A program made the position numbers and the translations under genes. This document shows, piece after piece, positions 20,512 through 28,839 of a DNA stretch of 64,000 bases (positions are counted from its first letter, which is position 1; the number at the start of each line of letters is the position of its first letter). The notes below the pieces were generated by a model that made no database searches, had not been told where the DNA came from, and saw only the letters and a list, made by a program, of their open reading frames with translations. Origin of the DNA: Albidovulum aestuarii (GTDB lineage Bacteria > Pseudomonadota > Alphaproteobacteria > Rhodobacterales > Rhodobacteraceae); assembly GCF_029961185.1 (NCBI RefSeq), contig NZ_JASBQQ010000009.1:62001-126000 (forward strand). The letters are read 5' to 3'.

Positions 20512-20561
20512 TATCCCGGTTTGTTTTGCCGGATATACTCCCGCCGAAAACGACCGGCGGG
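20511..20561. terminator. Two adjacent hairpins between convergent genes
   Basis: The first stem pairs ATATCC(C)GG with CCGGATAT across a T-rich loop (20511-20536). The second pairs CCCGCCG with CGGCGGG (20540-20561). The block separates the L,D-transpeptidase gene from the convergent unknown gene and probably ends transcription. The GGATATACTCC portion resembles the AAATACTCC of the intercistronic hairpin elements. Confidence 0.45.
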
Positions 20562-20569
20562 GGCACGGC

Positions 20570-20920
20570 TCAGTTGCGCGGCAGGTAGCCGACCGGTGCG
20601 TCCGACTCGCGGACATAATCGAGCGGCACGGAATCATGCGCGATGGTAGACCGCTTCATCGTGCAGATCAGGTCGCCCTCTTCCACATCCGACGCGATGA
20701 TCAGCGACTGATAGAGATGGCGCGTGCCGTCATAGATATCGACCAGCCCACGCAGGTGCTGCACCTGATCGGCATCGAGCGCGAAACCCGTCTCCCAGAA
20801 TTTCAGGATCGGATAGATCTCGTCCCCGACCATCACCCTCAGACGCGACCGGCGTTTCAGATCACGCTTGCGTGCCTCTTCCAGCCCGGCACGCACTTCC
20901 TTTGGCAACATATCCGTCAT
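20570..20920 (-). CDS. Conserved-looking protein of unknown function
   Basis: A 116-residue protein I do not recognise. The ATG at 20920 has a purine-rich GGGGGGAG site upstream. It begins with a short basic helix (EEARKRDLKRRSRLR), followed by an alternating helix/strand region and an acidic segment (SDVEEGDLICTMKRS). There is no signal peptide or membrane segment, so it is probably cytoplasmic. It converges on the L,D-transpeptidase gene and is divergent from the glutathione enzyme gene. Confidence 0.65.
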   Translation of the reverse strand: MTDMLPKEVRAGLEEARKRDLKRRSRLRVMVGDEIYPILKFWETGFALDADQVQHLRGLVDIYDGTRHLYQSLIIASDVEEGDLICTMKRSTIAHDSVPLDYVRESDAPVGYLPRN

Positions 20921-21143
20921 TAAACACACTCCCCCCACCCCTCCAGCATGATCCAGCGGTCCTCAAAATCAAGTTAACCTTTTGGTCAAGAAGGATTTGT
21001 GCCCAATAGGTGACAGTTTCGTGACTTTGTTTCGCGCTTGCGAACAACACTGTGCGCATGTGCAGAGCACCTCCGCGCCCATGCCCGTAGCCTGCGCGCA
21101 TCGCTACCTCTACCTGAAGGAGGAAGCGAAAAGGGAATGCACC

Positions 21144-22118
21144 ATGGGCAGACTGATCGACGGAAAATGGTCGACCGAGTGGTACGACACTTCGAAAACC
21201 GGCGGCGCGTTCAAGCGGGCCGATGCCGGATTCCGCAATTGGATCACCCCGGACGGTTCGCCCGGCCCTACAGGGGAAGGCGGCTATCCCGCCGAAGCCG
21301 GGCGCTACCACCTCTATGTCTCCTATGCCTGTCCGTGGGCGCACCGGACCCTGATCTTCCGCGCGCTGAAGGGGCTTGAGGACATGATCAGCGTTTCCGC
21401 CGTGCATCCCGACATGCTGGAAGATGGCTGGACTTTCGCCGCGGATTTCCCCGGCGCGACCGGCGATCATCTCTATGGCCTGCCCTTCCTGCGTGACGTG
21501 TATACCAGGGCCGATCCCCATTATACCGGCCGTGTCACCGTTCCGGTTCTCTGGGACCGAAAGCGCGGAACGATCGTTTCCAACGAAAGCTCCGAAATTA
21601 TCCGGATGTTCAACTCGGCCTTCGACGGTTTGACCGGAAATGACCGCGACTTCTGGCCCCGCGATCTGCAGGACGACATCGAGACGCTGAATGCGCGCAT
21701 CTACAACACGGTCAACAACGGCGTCTACAAGGCCGGTTTCGCCACGCGTCAGGAACCCTATGACGCCGCCGTCACCGCGCTCTTTGACACGCTCGACTGG
21801 CTGGAGGACCGCCTGTCACGCCAGCGCTGGCTGATGGGTGACCGGCTGACCGAGGCTGACTGGAGGCTTTTCACCACGCTCGTGCGCTTTGACCCGGTCT
21901 ATCACCTGCATTTCAAATGCAACCGGCGGCGGCTGATCGACTATCCCAATCTCTGGGCCTATACCCGCGACCTTTACCAGCAGCCCGGCGTGGCCGCGAC
22001 CGTGCGGTTCGACCATATCGTGCGGCACTACCACTACAGTCACGAAACGATCAATCCGAACCGGATCATTCCAATCAACCCGGTTCTCAATTTCAACGCA
22101 CCACACGGGCGCGGGTGA
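21144..22118 (+). CDS. Glutathionyl-hydroquinone reductase (GST family, YqjG/ECM4 type)
   Basis: A 324-residue protein. The Cys in SYACPWAHRTL (about 62-72) is the active-site Cys of the xi-class. EAGRYHLYVSYACPWAH and the later FVTLVRFDPVYHLHFKCN-like region (here TTLVRFDPVYHLHFKCN) are strong family marks. These enzymes reduce glutathionyl-hydroquinones formed during quinone detoxification. The ATG at 21144 is preferred over upstream in-frame codons, which encode low-conservation sequence. It converges with only 3 bp between its stop and the receiver gene. Confidence 0.92.
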   Translation: MGRLIDGKWSTEWYDTSKTGGAFKRADAGFRNWITPDGSPGPTGEGGYPAEAGRYHLYVSYACPWAHRTLIFRALKGLEDMISVSAVHPDMLEDGWTFAADFPGATGDHLYGLPFLRDVYTRADPHYTGRVTVPVLWDRKRGTIVSNESSEIIRMFNSAFDGLTGNDRDFWPRDLQDDIETLNARIYNTVNNGVYKAGFATRQEPYDAAVTALFDTLDWLEDRLSRQRWLMGDRLTEADWRLFTTLVRFDPVYHLHFKCNRRRLIDYPNLWAYTRDLYQQPGVAATVRFDHIVRHYHYSHETINPNRIIPINPVLNFNAPHGRG

Positions 22119-22121
22119 GGG

Positions 22122-22484
22122 TCAGGCGCTCGTCCCGTAATGCTCCACCACGGCGGCGATATCCTCTGGCGGGGTCGCCGAGGGCAGGAAGGCGCAGGCA
22201 TTGGAGATGTGCTGAAAGATCGACCCGTCCGAGAAGAAGCTGGTATTGGTCACAAACACCACCTTGGCTTTTGGGCGGCGGTAAGCGGCATAATCTGCCA
22301 CCGCGATGGCGCTGCCCCGGTTGAGGACGAGGTCCATAACGATGATCTCCACATCCTCATGCTCCAGATGGTTCACCGCGGCCTCCTGATCCGCCGCAAG
22401 CGTTACCGTCATGGCGAAGCGTTCCAGATGCCGCTTCCAAAGCCATCCGAGGTTCGGGTCGCTCTCGACAATGAGCACGCGCAT
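22122..22484 (-). CDS. Single-domain receiver-like protein lacking the conserved Lys
   Basis: A 120-residue protein that is a receiver domain alone. The N-terminal acidic residues (IVESDPN) and the putative phospho-Asp (IVMDLVLNRG, about residue 51) are present. At the usual KPF position the sequence reads FLPSATPPE, so the invariant Lys is absent. The Thr/Ser position reads VTNTS. The ATG at 22484 has AGGAGG just upstream. It may be a phosphate-accepting protein with unusual kinetics or a phosphorylation-independent one. It is divergent from mltB and shares a control region containing a CtrA-type box. Confidence 0.8.
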   Translation of the reverse strand: MRVLIVESDPNLGWLWKRHLERFAMTVTLAADQEAAVNHLEHEDVEIIVMDLVLNRGSAIAVADYAAYRRPKAKVVFVTNTSFFSDGSIFQHISNACAFLPSATPPEDIAAVVEHYGTSA

Positions 22485-22559
22485 GAAGCCTCCTGAGGAC
22501 CACCGGATCGTGTAATCCCACCCGGTCGTTTGCGATTTGTTAAGAATCATAAACAATCG

Positions 22560-22575
22560 TTAACCAAGTCTTAAC
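22560..22575. promoter_or_regulatory. Candidate CtrA box between receiver gene and lytic transglycosylase
   Basis: TTAA-CCAAGTC-TTAAC matches the Caulobacter CtrA consensus TTAA-N7-TTAA. It lies 76 bp upstream of the receiver start and 83 bp upstream of the mltB-type start. A GANTC site (GAATC, 22544-22548), the CcrM methylation target in alphaproteobacteria, is close by. Confidence 0.5.
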
Positions 22576-22657
22576 GACCTCCGCCGATGGCGGGTTTCCG
22601 CTGGTTGTAAGTGGCGCGGGGCTTGGTAGTCTCGACCCGGACAGACGAGAGGTAGCC

Positions 22658-23821
22658 ATGCGCATCATCCTAGCCGCCCTTGCACTTGCCGCCCTGCCCC
22701 AAACGACGCTCGCCTGCGGCGGCGGATTCGTGGATTTCGTCGCCGGTCTGAAGGCCGAAGCCCGCGCGGCGGGCCACCCGGCAGACCGGGTGGACGCCTT
22801 TTTCGCCGGGGTCAGGCTGGATGGCGCGGTGCTGAAGGCCGACCGTTCGCAGGGCGTCTTCCGCAAGGATTTCATCGAGTTTTCCCGCGCCGTGATCAGT
22901 AAGAACCGCATGGTGAACGGGCAACGGAACGGCCAGAAATTTGCCAGCACCTTCCAGCGCATTCAGCGCGACTACGGGATCGCACCCGGCGTGCTTTTGG
23001 CCTTCTGGGCGCTCGAAACCGATTACGGCGCGGTGCAGGGCGATTTCAACACGCTGAACGCACTCGTGACCCTTTCCCATGACTGCCGCAGGCCGCATCT
23101 CTTCCGGCCTCAGATCTTCGCCGCGCTGGAACTCTATGCCCGTGGCGACTTCGACCCGGCCCGCACCAAGGGCGCCTGGGCGGGCGAGGTGGGCATGGTG
23201 CAGATGCTGCCCGAGGACATTCTGAGAAACGGCGTCGATGGCGACGGTGACGGCCATGTCTCGCTCAAGACCTCACCCCCCGATGCGCTGATGTCGGGCG
23301 CCAAGATGCTCAGCGGGCTCGGCTGGCGACGCAATGAACCATGGCTGCAGGAAATCACCGTGCCCGAGGGGCTCGACTGGTCGAAAACCGGCCTGAACCA
23401 CACGCTCAGCACCGCCGAATGGGAACGGATGGGCGTGCGCGGCCGCTCGGGTGGACTGACAAAGGGGCTGCAGGGCTCGGTCCTCCTGCCGATGGGTCGC
23501 AAGGGGCCTGCCTTCATGGCCTATCCGAATTTCCACGTCTATTTCGAATGGAACAAGAGCTTCGTCTACGTCACCACGGCGGCCTATTTCGCCACGCGGC
23601 TTGAAGGCGCGCCGGTCTACGATCCGGGCCAACCCGAACCGGGGCTTTCCGTCGGCCAGATGAAGGCGCTGCAGCAGAAGCTTGAGGCGCGCGGCCATGA
23701 TGTCGGCGGGATCGACGGCATCCTCGGTGAAAAGACCCGCGAGGCGGTGCAGAAAGAGCAGATGCGCCTCGGTCTGCCAGCCGACGCCTGGCCGACACCC
23801 GGCCTTCTCGGCAAGCTGTGA
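22658..23821 (+). CDS. Lytic murein transglycosylase (MltB-like) with C-terminal peptidoglycan-binding domain
   Basis: A 387-residue periplasmic protein with a signal peptide (residues 1-19). The SLT-type catalytic domain has the Glu in WALETDYGAVQGDFNTL (about 111) and QMLPEDILRNGVDGDGDG further on, typical of the MltB branch. A peptidoglycan-binding domain 1 occupies about 325-387 (MKALQQKLEARGHDVGG, DGILGEKTREAV). It cleaves glycan strands with formation of anhydro-muramic ends. The signal peptide has ALA-type cleavage (TLA before Cys), so a lipoprotein cannot be excluded. Confidence 0.92.
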   Translation: MRIILAALALAALPQTTLACGGGFVDFVAGLKAEARAAGHPADRVDAFFAGVRLDGAVLKADRSQGVFRKDFIEFSRAVISKNRMVNGQRNGQKFASTFQRIQRDYGIAPGVLLAFWALETDYGAVQGDFNTLNALVTLSHDCRRPHLFRPQIFAALELYARGDFDPARTKGAWAGEVGMVQMLPEDILRNGVDGDGDGHVSLKTSPPDALMSGAKMLSGLGWRRNEPWLQEITVPEGLDWSKTGLNHTLSTAEWERMGVRGRSGGLTKGLQGSVLLPMGRKGPAFMAYPNFHVYFEWNKSFVYVTTAAYFATRLEGAPVYDPGQPEPGLSVGQMKALQQKLEARGHDVGGIDGILGEKTREAVQKEQMRLGLPADAWPTPGLLGKL

Positions 23822-23848
23822 CCGGGTGAGAGCGCCGGGGTGACGGGC

Positions 23849-24607
23849 ATGGCGAACGCAGAAGCGATGGACCGGACAACCGGATGGCCCCGCATCCTGA
23901 CGGTAGGGGTCGACGGTTTCCTTGTCAGCTTCGCGGACCGGCTGGACGAACCCGCGAACCGCGCGGCACTCGCCTTTCGCGATGCAATCAACCGGGCGGG
24001 ATGGGACGGGGTGGAGGAAACCGCGACCTCGCTCACCTCCACCTATCTGCGGTTCGATCCCCTGCACTTCGATCACGCGACGATGCGCGCGCGGCTCGAA
24101 CACCTGCTCGCCGACCGCGACTGGTACCGCGCGCCGATGCCTGACGGACGGCGGCTCTGGCGCATACCCACGGTCTACGGCACCGATCTCGCCCCCCAGC
24201 TTGACGAGGCCGCCGCCGCCGCAGGCGTCACGACGGATCAGGCCATTCATACGTTGTCCAGCACCCGGGTCCGGGTCCAGACCATCGGCTTCGCGCCCGG
24301 CCAACCCTATCTCGGCGTATTGCCGCCGGAATGGAACATCCCCCGCCAGACTGCCCTAACCGAAAGCGTGCCCATCGGCGCGCTCGTCGTGGCGATCCGC
24401 CAACTCGTACTTTTCTCCGTCACGACGCCCACCGGCTGGCGCCATGTCGGCCAGACCGCGATCCGGCTCTTCCGGCCCGAGGCGGAAACCCCCTTCGTCC
24501 TGCGTCCGGGAGACGAAGTAATGTTTCCCGCCGTCACGCCGGAGGCATTCGCGCAGATCCGTACGTCCGGACCAGATGGCGGTGCGACATGCGAGGCGAT
24601 CCGTTGA
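23849..24607 (+). CDS. pxpB: 5-oxoprolinase subunit B (KipI-like)
   Basis: A 252-residue protein of the KipI/PxpB family, part of the ATP-dependent enzyme that opens 5-oxoproline to glutamate. GFAPGQPYLGVLPPEWNIPR and the C-terminal RPGDEVMFPAV are family features. Starts at GTG 23840, ATG 23849 and ATG 23867 are all possible; I use 23849. It lies 27 bp after the transglycosylase and overlaps pxpC by 4 bp. The third subunit PxpA is not in this neighbourhood. Confidence 0.9.
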   Translation: MANAEAMDRTTGWPRILTVGVDGFLVSFADRLDEPANRAALAFRDAINRAGWDGVEETATSLTSTYLRFDPLHFDHATMRARLEHLLADRDWYRAPMPDGRRLWRIPTVYGTDLAPQLDEAAAAAGVTTDQAIHTLSSTRVRVQTIGFAPGQPYLGVLPPEWNIPRQTALTESVPIGALVVAIRQLVLFSVTTPTGWRHVGQTAIRLFRPEAETPFVLRPGDEVMFPAVTPEAFAQIRTSGPDGGATCEAIR

Positions 24608-25629
24608 CGCGCGCTCTGATCATCCACCGCGCGGGGCCTGGGGTCACGGTGCAGGATCTGGGCCGGATCGGCTATCTGGCCATGGGGCTTTCGCGCGGCG
24701 GCGCGGCCGACCGTCTGGCGCTGCATGAAGGCACGGCGCTGCTGGGTCAGCCCGTCACCCATGCCGCGCTGGAAATGGCCGGGATGGGCGGCGTGTTCGA
24801 GGCGAGCGCCGACCTGCGCATCGCGCTGACCGGCGCGCCTATGCGGGCCGATATCGACGGCGCGGCGCTTGTCTGGAATGCAAGCCACCTTTTGCCCGCC
24901 GGCGCGCGACTGACCATCGGCGCGGCGGAACGGGGCGTCTACGGTTACCTTCATCTTGGCGGTGGCGTGGCCACGCCCGAACACCTCGGCGCCCGTTCGG
25001 CGCATCTTGCAGCCGGGGTCGGCGCACCCCTCGCCGCCAATGACCGGCTGCCAGTCGGGCCCGATACCGGGACAGAGACCGGCCTCCTCATCGATGCCGA
25101 AAGCCGCTTCGACGGCGGGACGATCCGGCTGGTGCCGAGCCTGCAGACCAGTTTCTTCGACGCCGCGACACTCGCCCGGTTCGAGGCGACAGAGTTCCAC
25201 CGCGATACACGCGGCAACCGGATGGGCGTGCGCGCCGTGCCCGGGGGCGAGGGGTTCAAAACCGAGGCCGGGCTCAATATACTCTCCGAAATTATCGTGC
25301 CCGGCGACATCCAGGTCACAGGCGACGGCACACCCTTCGTCCTTTTGTCCGAATGCCAGACGACCGGCGGCTATCCCCGCATCGGCTCGGTCCTACCCGC
25401 CGATCTGCCACGCGTAGCGCAGGCCCCGGCGGGCACGCGGCTGAGGTTCCGCTTCGTCACGCTGGAGGAGGCAGTGGCCATCGAGCGGCAGGAGAACACC
25501 AGACGCAACGGCCTCAGGCGCAGCCTGTGCCCACTGATCCGCGACCCGCGCGACATGAGCGATCTGCTCACCTATCAACTTGTCGGGGGAGTAACCACGG
25601 GAGACGACCTCGACGTTCCGCAGACGTAA
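24604..25629 (+). CDS. pxpC: 5-oxoprolinase subunit C (KipA-like)
   Basis: A 341-residue protein of the biotin-dependent carboxyltransferase-like PxpC/KipA family. The N-terminus LIIHRAGPGVTVQDLGRIGYLAMGL and SECQTTGGYPRIGSVLPADLP are typical. The TTG at 24604 overlaps the pxpB stop (TTGA) and gives the usual short N-terminus; an ATG at 24589 is an alternative that adds five residues. Together with PxpB it forms the oxoprolinase core. Two inverted repeats follow the stop. Confidence 0.9.
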   Translation: MTRALIIHRAGPGVTVQDLGRIGYLAMGLSRGGAADRLALHEGTALLGQPVTHAALEMAGMGGVFEASADLRIALTGAPMRADIDGAALVWNASHLLPAGARLTIGAAERGVYGYLHLGGGVATPEHLGARSAHLAAGVGAPLAANDRLPVGPDTGTETGLLIDAESRFDGGTIRLVPSLQTSFFDAATLARFEATEFHRDTRGNRMGVRAVPGGEGFKTEAGLNILSEIIVPGDIQVTGDGTPFVLLSECQTTGGYPRIGSVLPADLPRVAQAPAGTRLRFRFVTLEEAVAIERQENTRRNGLRRSLCPLIRDPRDMSDLLTYQLVGGVTTGDDLDVPQT

Positions 25630-25650
25630 AGTGGGTTTAAACCCACCTTA
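25627..25650. repeat. Palindrome downstream of pxpC
   Basis: GTGGGTTTAAACCCAC (25631-25646) is a perfect 16-bp palindrome, extended to 24 bp with one mismatched pair. It starts at the pxpC stop codon. It may help end transcription or be a small dispersed intergenic repeat. Confidence 0.5.
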
Positions 25651-25684
25651 CCCGGTGGCTGCCGCGACGCCTGCGGAAACGACA

Positions 25685-25707
25685 AAGGGCCGGCAATGCC
25701 GGCCCTT
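25685..25707 (-). terminator. Intrinsic terminator for the Hint protein gene
   Basis: A perfect 10-bp stem AAGGGCCGGC / GCCGGCCCTT with a 3-nt loop. On the minus strand it is followed by a T-rich stretch (TGTCGTTT). It could also work on the plus strand for pxpC, though there the T-tract is poor. Confidence 0.75.
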
Positions 25708-25730
25708 GTTCATTCCTTGCGGAAGGTTCC

Positions 25731-26804
25731 TCAGGCGACGGCCTTGACCTCACCCGCGCCCAGCGGCGGCATCTTTTTCATAAGCGCCTCGGCCTCGCGC
25801 GCCGACAGCGTGCGTCGCGCGGTGGGCCCGTAGAGCGTCCAGTCGGCGGCGTATTCGGGGAACACAAGCGCCATCTCGGCCCGCGCATCCTCGGTCAGAC
25901 TGGCGATGGCGGTATCGCCGGGGAAGAGACTCTCAGTCTCGATCCCGTTCGACAGCACGACGTCATGGCGGTCGAGCATCAGATGGAAATACTCCACCGC
26001 CTCGGGGCGCGCCGGACGGCGCAGCGTCGGCGCGAATTTCAGATGCTTTGCAGCGACCAGTACCTCGTCCTCGCCGAACAGCATTTCCGGCGCCCAGCCG
26101 CGCAGCAGCACCCGGTGCTGCGGCGAAACCCAGAGATCGGCGCGCGGCAGGCCCTCGCCCATCGCACCTTGAGGGATGCAGACCGGACGCATGTCCGGGT
26201 TGAGCAGCAGCTCCATCAGGGTCAATTCACGCGCGGCGGCGAAACGCACGGTGGCGGTGGCACCCGAGGCGGTCAGCACCTCGTCACCGGCCTTCAGCAC
26301 CTCGACCGGAACCTCGCCCTTGGGCGTCGCGATCAGCGTGCCCCGCAGGAAGCAGACCGGGTTGGGGTTTGTGGTGACGAGCTCCAGCGGAATGGCGCCA
26401 TTGCCGATCTGGTTCATCAGCGTCTGCGTCCCCGAACCATCGGTCACGAAGAACAGTTCAGTTGAAAGACCGCTCGAGGGATAGTTCAGCACGGTGATCA
26501 CGCTGACCTCCTTGCCCGCAAGCGCGGCCGGAACCTGAGAGTTGCCGGGCAGCGTGCCGGTCAGCTGGTACTGGAAATTGTACTCCGTGCCACCGATCCA
26601 GATTGTCGTGTCGGGGTCGAAACCGCCAGCTCCAGTCTCAAGCGTCAGATCGCCGGTCGTGTTCGAACCAATCGTGCCGCTTTCGAAGTAAATCTGCGTC
26701 GCCGGAAAAGCGCCGGAACCGCCTGACGCCTTGATCGGGTTCAGGGTCGAGTTGTTGGCCGTGAGACTGTCGGCCCGCGCCCAAAAAGTCGGTGAAACTG
26801 CCAT
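25731..26804 (-). CDS. Hint-domain (Hint_2) protein
   Basis: A 357-residue protein. The N-terminal half (about 1-150) is Ser/Thr/Gly-rich with no Cys and no recognisable fold. The Hint domain starts at the Cys in PVCFLRGTLIATPKG (about 151), with the block-B His in SPQHRVLL and a later FHLMLDRHDVVLSNG. No C-terminal His-Asn/Cys splice junction is seen, so it is more hedgehog- or BIL-like than an intein. The C-terminal tail has RRTLSAREAEALM. The ATG at 26804 has GGAGGCG upstream. Function is unknown. Two relatives lie at 44.4 and 45.5 kb. Confidence 0.85.
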   Translation of the reverse strand: MAVSPTFWARADSLTANNSTLNPIKASGGSGAFPATQIYFESGTIGSNTTGDLTLETGAGGFDPDTTIWIGGTEYNFQYQLTGTLPGNSQVPAALAGKEVSVITVLNYPSSGLSTELFFVTDGSGTQTLMNQIGNGAIPLELVTTNPNPVCFLRGTLIATPKGEVPVEVLKAGDEVLTASGATATVRFAAARELTLMELLLNPDMRPVCIPQGAMGEGLPRADLWVSPQHRVLLRGWAPEMLFGEDEVLVAAKHLKFAPTLRRPARPEAVEYFHLMLDRHDVVLSNGIETESLFPGDTAIASLTEDARAEMALVFPEYAADWTLYGPTARRTLSAREAEALMKKMPPLGAGEVKAVA

Positions 26805-27119
26805 GCCTGTTCGCCTCCACAAAATAACCAGCGGAGCACCCCGCCCCGCGCCACGAGACCGCCAGTTGTTGCCCTACTACACCGTCAATTCGGACGAATT
26901 TGTGGCCTGAAGGGTTCTTTTCGGCTGATCGCACCTCTTATGCCCGCAGAAACGCGGGAACGTAGTCAAATTCAATCCCGTTCCGGAAGAAACATCAAGG
27001 TTGTTCCGATTTGGATACAGGTTCGCAGCCGAACGGGCTAACGGCCAGACGACAACCTCGATCTTCCCCAAAAAGCAAGGTGGGTCTTAACCGATCTTAA
27101 TCGGGGTCTGCCTCTGTTC
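26805..27119. other. Intergenic stretch, no gene recognised
   Basis: About 315 bp between the Hint gene and the upstream methyltransferase, both on the minus strand. It must hold the Hint gene promoter. A small CCGAT-CTTA-ATCGG hairpin near 27091 could weakly terminate the methyltransferase transcript. I see no RNA gene or convincing small protein. Confidence 0.45.
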
Positions 27120-27749
27120 TCATGCTTTGCGAAAGGTCACAATCCAGCCGATATCACTGCCGTGATCGCCCGCAGCGCCTTCGCCATAAATCCGGAACGG
27201 TTCCGTCCGGAAATCCGCAATCCGCCCGGCGAGCCCTTCAAAGAACGCCGCAAACCCCGCAGTCTCGTAAAAGGCGCTGTGGACGGTCACGGCAAAACAT
27301 CCACCAAGCCGTGTGATGCGGAGCAACTCGGCTAAGGCCTCCGGCCCGACATGACCGGTGGTGAATGTGCCTGCGCTGATGCACCCCGCATAGGCGGCGT
27401 CTGCTAGCGGCAGGGGCTGCGTCAGGTCGGCCGTCACCGTATCGCGATAGGCGCTCTTTTGCGCGGCAACCGCCAGCATCTCGGCCGAGATGTCGATGCC
27501 ATCAATCGGTCCGATCCCGGCCCGTGCCAGCGCTTCGCCCACAAGCCCCGTGCCCGCGCCGACGTCGAGAACCGGCCCCGCGCCGCCCATCGCGGCATAG
27601 GCCCCGGCGATCACGGATGGGCTGCGATATTCCATGGCCTCGGCGAAATCCGCGTCGTATTTCGTCGCCCAGTCGCGATAGTAGCGCACCGAATCCCCGG
27701 GCGTTTTCAGCGCATAGGCCCCATCCAGATCATGCTTATCCCCTGTCAT
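27120..27749 (-). CDS. Class I SAM-dependent methyltransferase
   Basis: A 209-residue protein with SAM-binding motif VLDVGAGTGLVGEALARAG (about 60-78) and IDGIDISAEMLAVA following it. It starts 31 bp after the paaE stop and is probably transcribed with the paa genes. I am not aware that it belongs to the known pathway; the substrate is unknown. An in-frame ATG at 27791 would overlap paaE; 27749 is preferred because the added residues look unstructured. Confidence 0.8.
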   Translation of the reverse strand: MTGDKHDLDGAYALKTPGDSVRYYRDWATKYDADFAEAMEYRSPSVIAGAYAAMGGAGPVLDVGAGTGLVGEALARAGIGPIDGIDISAEMLAVAAQKSAYRDTVTADLTQPLPLADAAYAGCISAGTFTTGHVGPEALAELLRITRLGGCFAVTVHSAFYETAGFAAFFEGLAGRIADFRTEPFRIYGEGAAGDHGSDIGWIVTFRKA

Positions 27750-27780
27750 GGCGCCATCGGGCCATGACAGGCCCCATCCG

Positions 27781-28830
27781 TCAAGCGGCATCGAAATCCA
27801 GCACGAGCTTTTCGGTGATCGGCCGCGACTGGCAGGCCAGCGTGAAGCCTGCTTCCAGCTCCCATGGCTCCAGCGAATAGTTCACGGCCATCTCGGCCCT
27901 GCCCTCGACCACCTTGCAGCGGCAGGTACAACACATGCCGCCATGGCAGGACCATGGCAGGTCCACACCCTGACGGGTGGCGGCATCAATGATGCCGGTA
28001 TCGCTTTTTTCATAACGGAACTGCCGCCGCCGTCCATCCAGCAAAACCTCGACCGCGACGCCGTCGGCCGCCGCCTTCTCGGCCGCCTGCGATGGCACGC
28101 GGGGCGCCTCACCCGATTGGGTGAAATGCTCCTGATGGATACGCTCCGGCGTGACGCCCATCGCCGCAAGCGCCGCTGTCACCTCCTCGATCATACCGCC
28201 CGGCCCGCAGAGGAACACACCTTCGACACCGAAGGGGTCGATCACCCCCGCCGATGCAAGCGCCGCGATCTTCGCCGCGTCGATCCGCCCGTTCAAAAGG
28301 TCCACATCCTGCGCCTCGCGGCTGAGGGCATGGATCAGCGTGAAGCGATCCAGATAGCGGTCCTTCAGCGCGTCGAGAGCAGCGCGGAACATGATCGTTT
28401 CGGTGCTGCGGTTGCCATAGACAAGCGTCACCTGACCGCCATCCGCCAGCACCGCTGCGGCAATCGCCATCATCGGCGTGATCCCGGACCCCGCCGCGAT
28501 CAGGAGGACATTCCGCTCCTGCCGCAGCCTGAACCGCCCCTCCGGCGGCATCACCAGCACCCGGTCGCCGGGGCGGAGGCTCTGCGCGACACCGGAAAAC
28601 GCGCCGCCCTCGACCCGCTTGACGCCGACGCAAAGCTCACCCCCCGGTGCCGTGGCGATGGAGTATGAGCGGCGAATATCGGCGCCATTCACTTCGGCCC
28701 TGAGTGTCAGATGCTGACCGGGCGTGAAGGCAAAGGTCTCACGCAGGTTGTCCGGCACATTGAAGACCAACCGCACCGCGTCGGCCGTCTCGGGGCAGGC
28801 CTCCCGGATCATAAGTTCATGAAACGCCAT
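27781..28830 (-). CDS. paaE: 1,2-phenylacetyl-CoA epoxidase subunit PaaE (reductase)
   Basis: A 349-residue electron-transfer subunit that passes electrons from NADPH to the diiron centre of PaaA. The N-terminal FAD-binding region has IRRSYSIATAP. The NAD-binding part has AAGSGITPMMAIAAAVL. The C-terminal plant-type ferredoxin domain has the 2Fe-2S Cys ligands in CHGGMCCTCRC and, further on, LACQS. It is the last paa gene in transcription order. Confidence 0.95.
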   Translation of the reverse strand: MAFHELMIREACPETADAVRLVFNVPDNLRETFAFTPGQHLTLRAEVNGADIRRSYSIATAPGGELCVGVKRVEGGAFSGVAQSLRPGDRVLVMPPEGRFRLRQERNVLLIAAGSGITPMMAIAAAVLADGGQVTLVYGNRSTETIMFRAALDALKDRYLDRFTLIHALSREAQDVDLLNGRIDAAKIAALASAGVIDPFGVEGVFLCGPGGMIEEVTAALAAMGVTPERIHQEHFTQSGEAPRVPSQAAEKAAADGVAVEVLLDGRRRQFRYEKSDTGIIDAATRQGVDLPWSCHGGMCCTCRCKVVEGRAEMAVNYSLEPWELEAGFTLACQSRPITEKLVLDFDAA

Positions 28831-28839
28831 GCCTGCCCC

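Noticed and set aside
20982-21143. Longer N-terminus of the glutathionyl-hydroquinone reductase
   Set aside because: The extra 54 residues are Cys- and His-rich without family similarity; the ATG at 21144 gives the usual start.
27087-27100. TTAA-CCGATC-TTAA as a CtrA box
   Set aside because: The spacer is 6 rather than 7, and the site lies at the end of the methyltransferase gene, not in a promoter.
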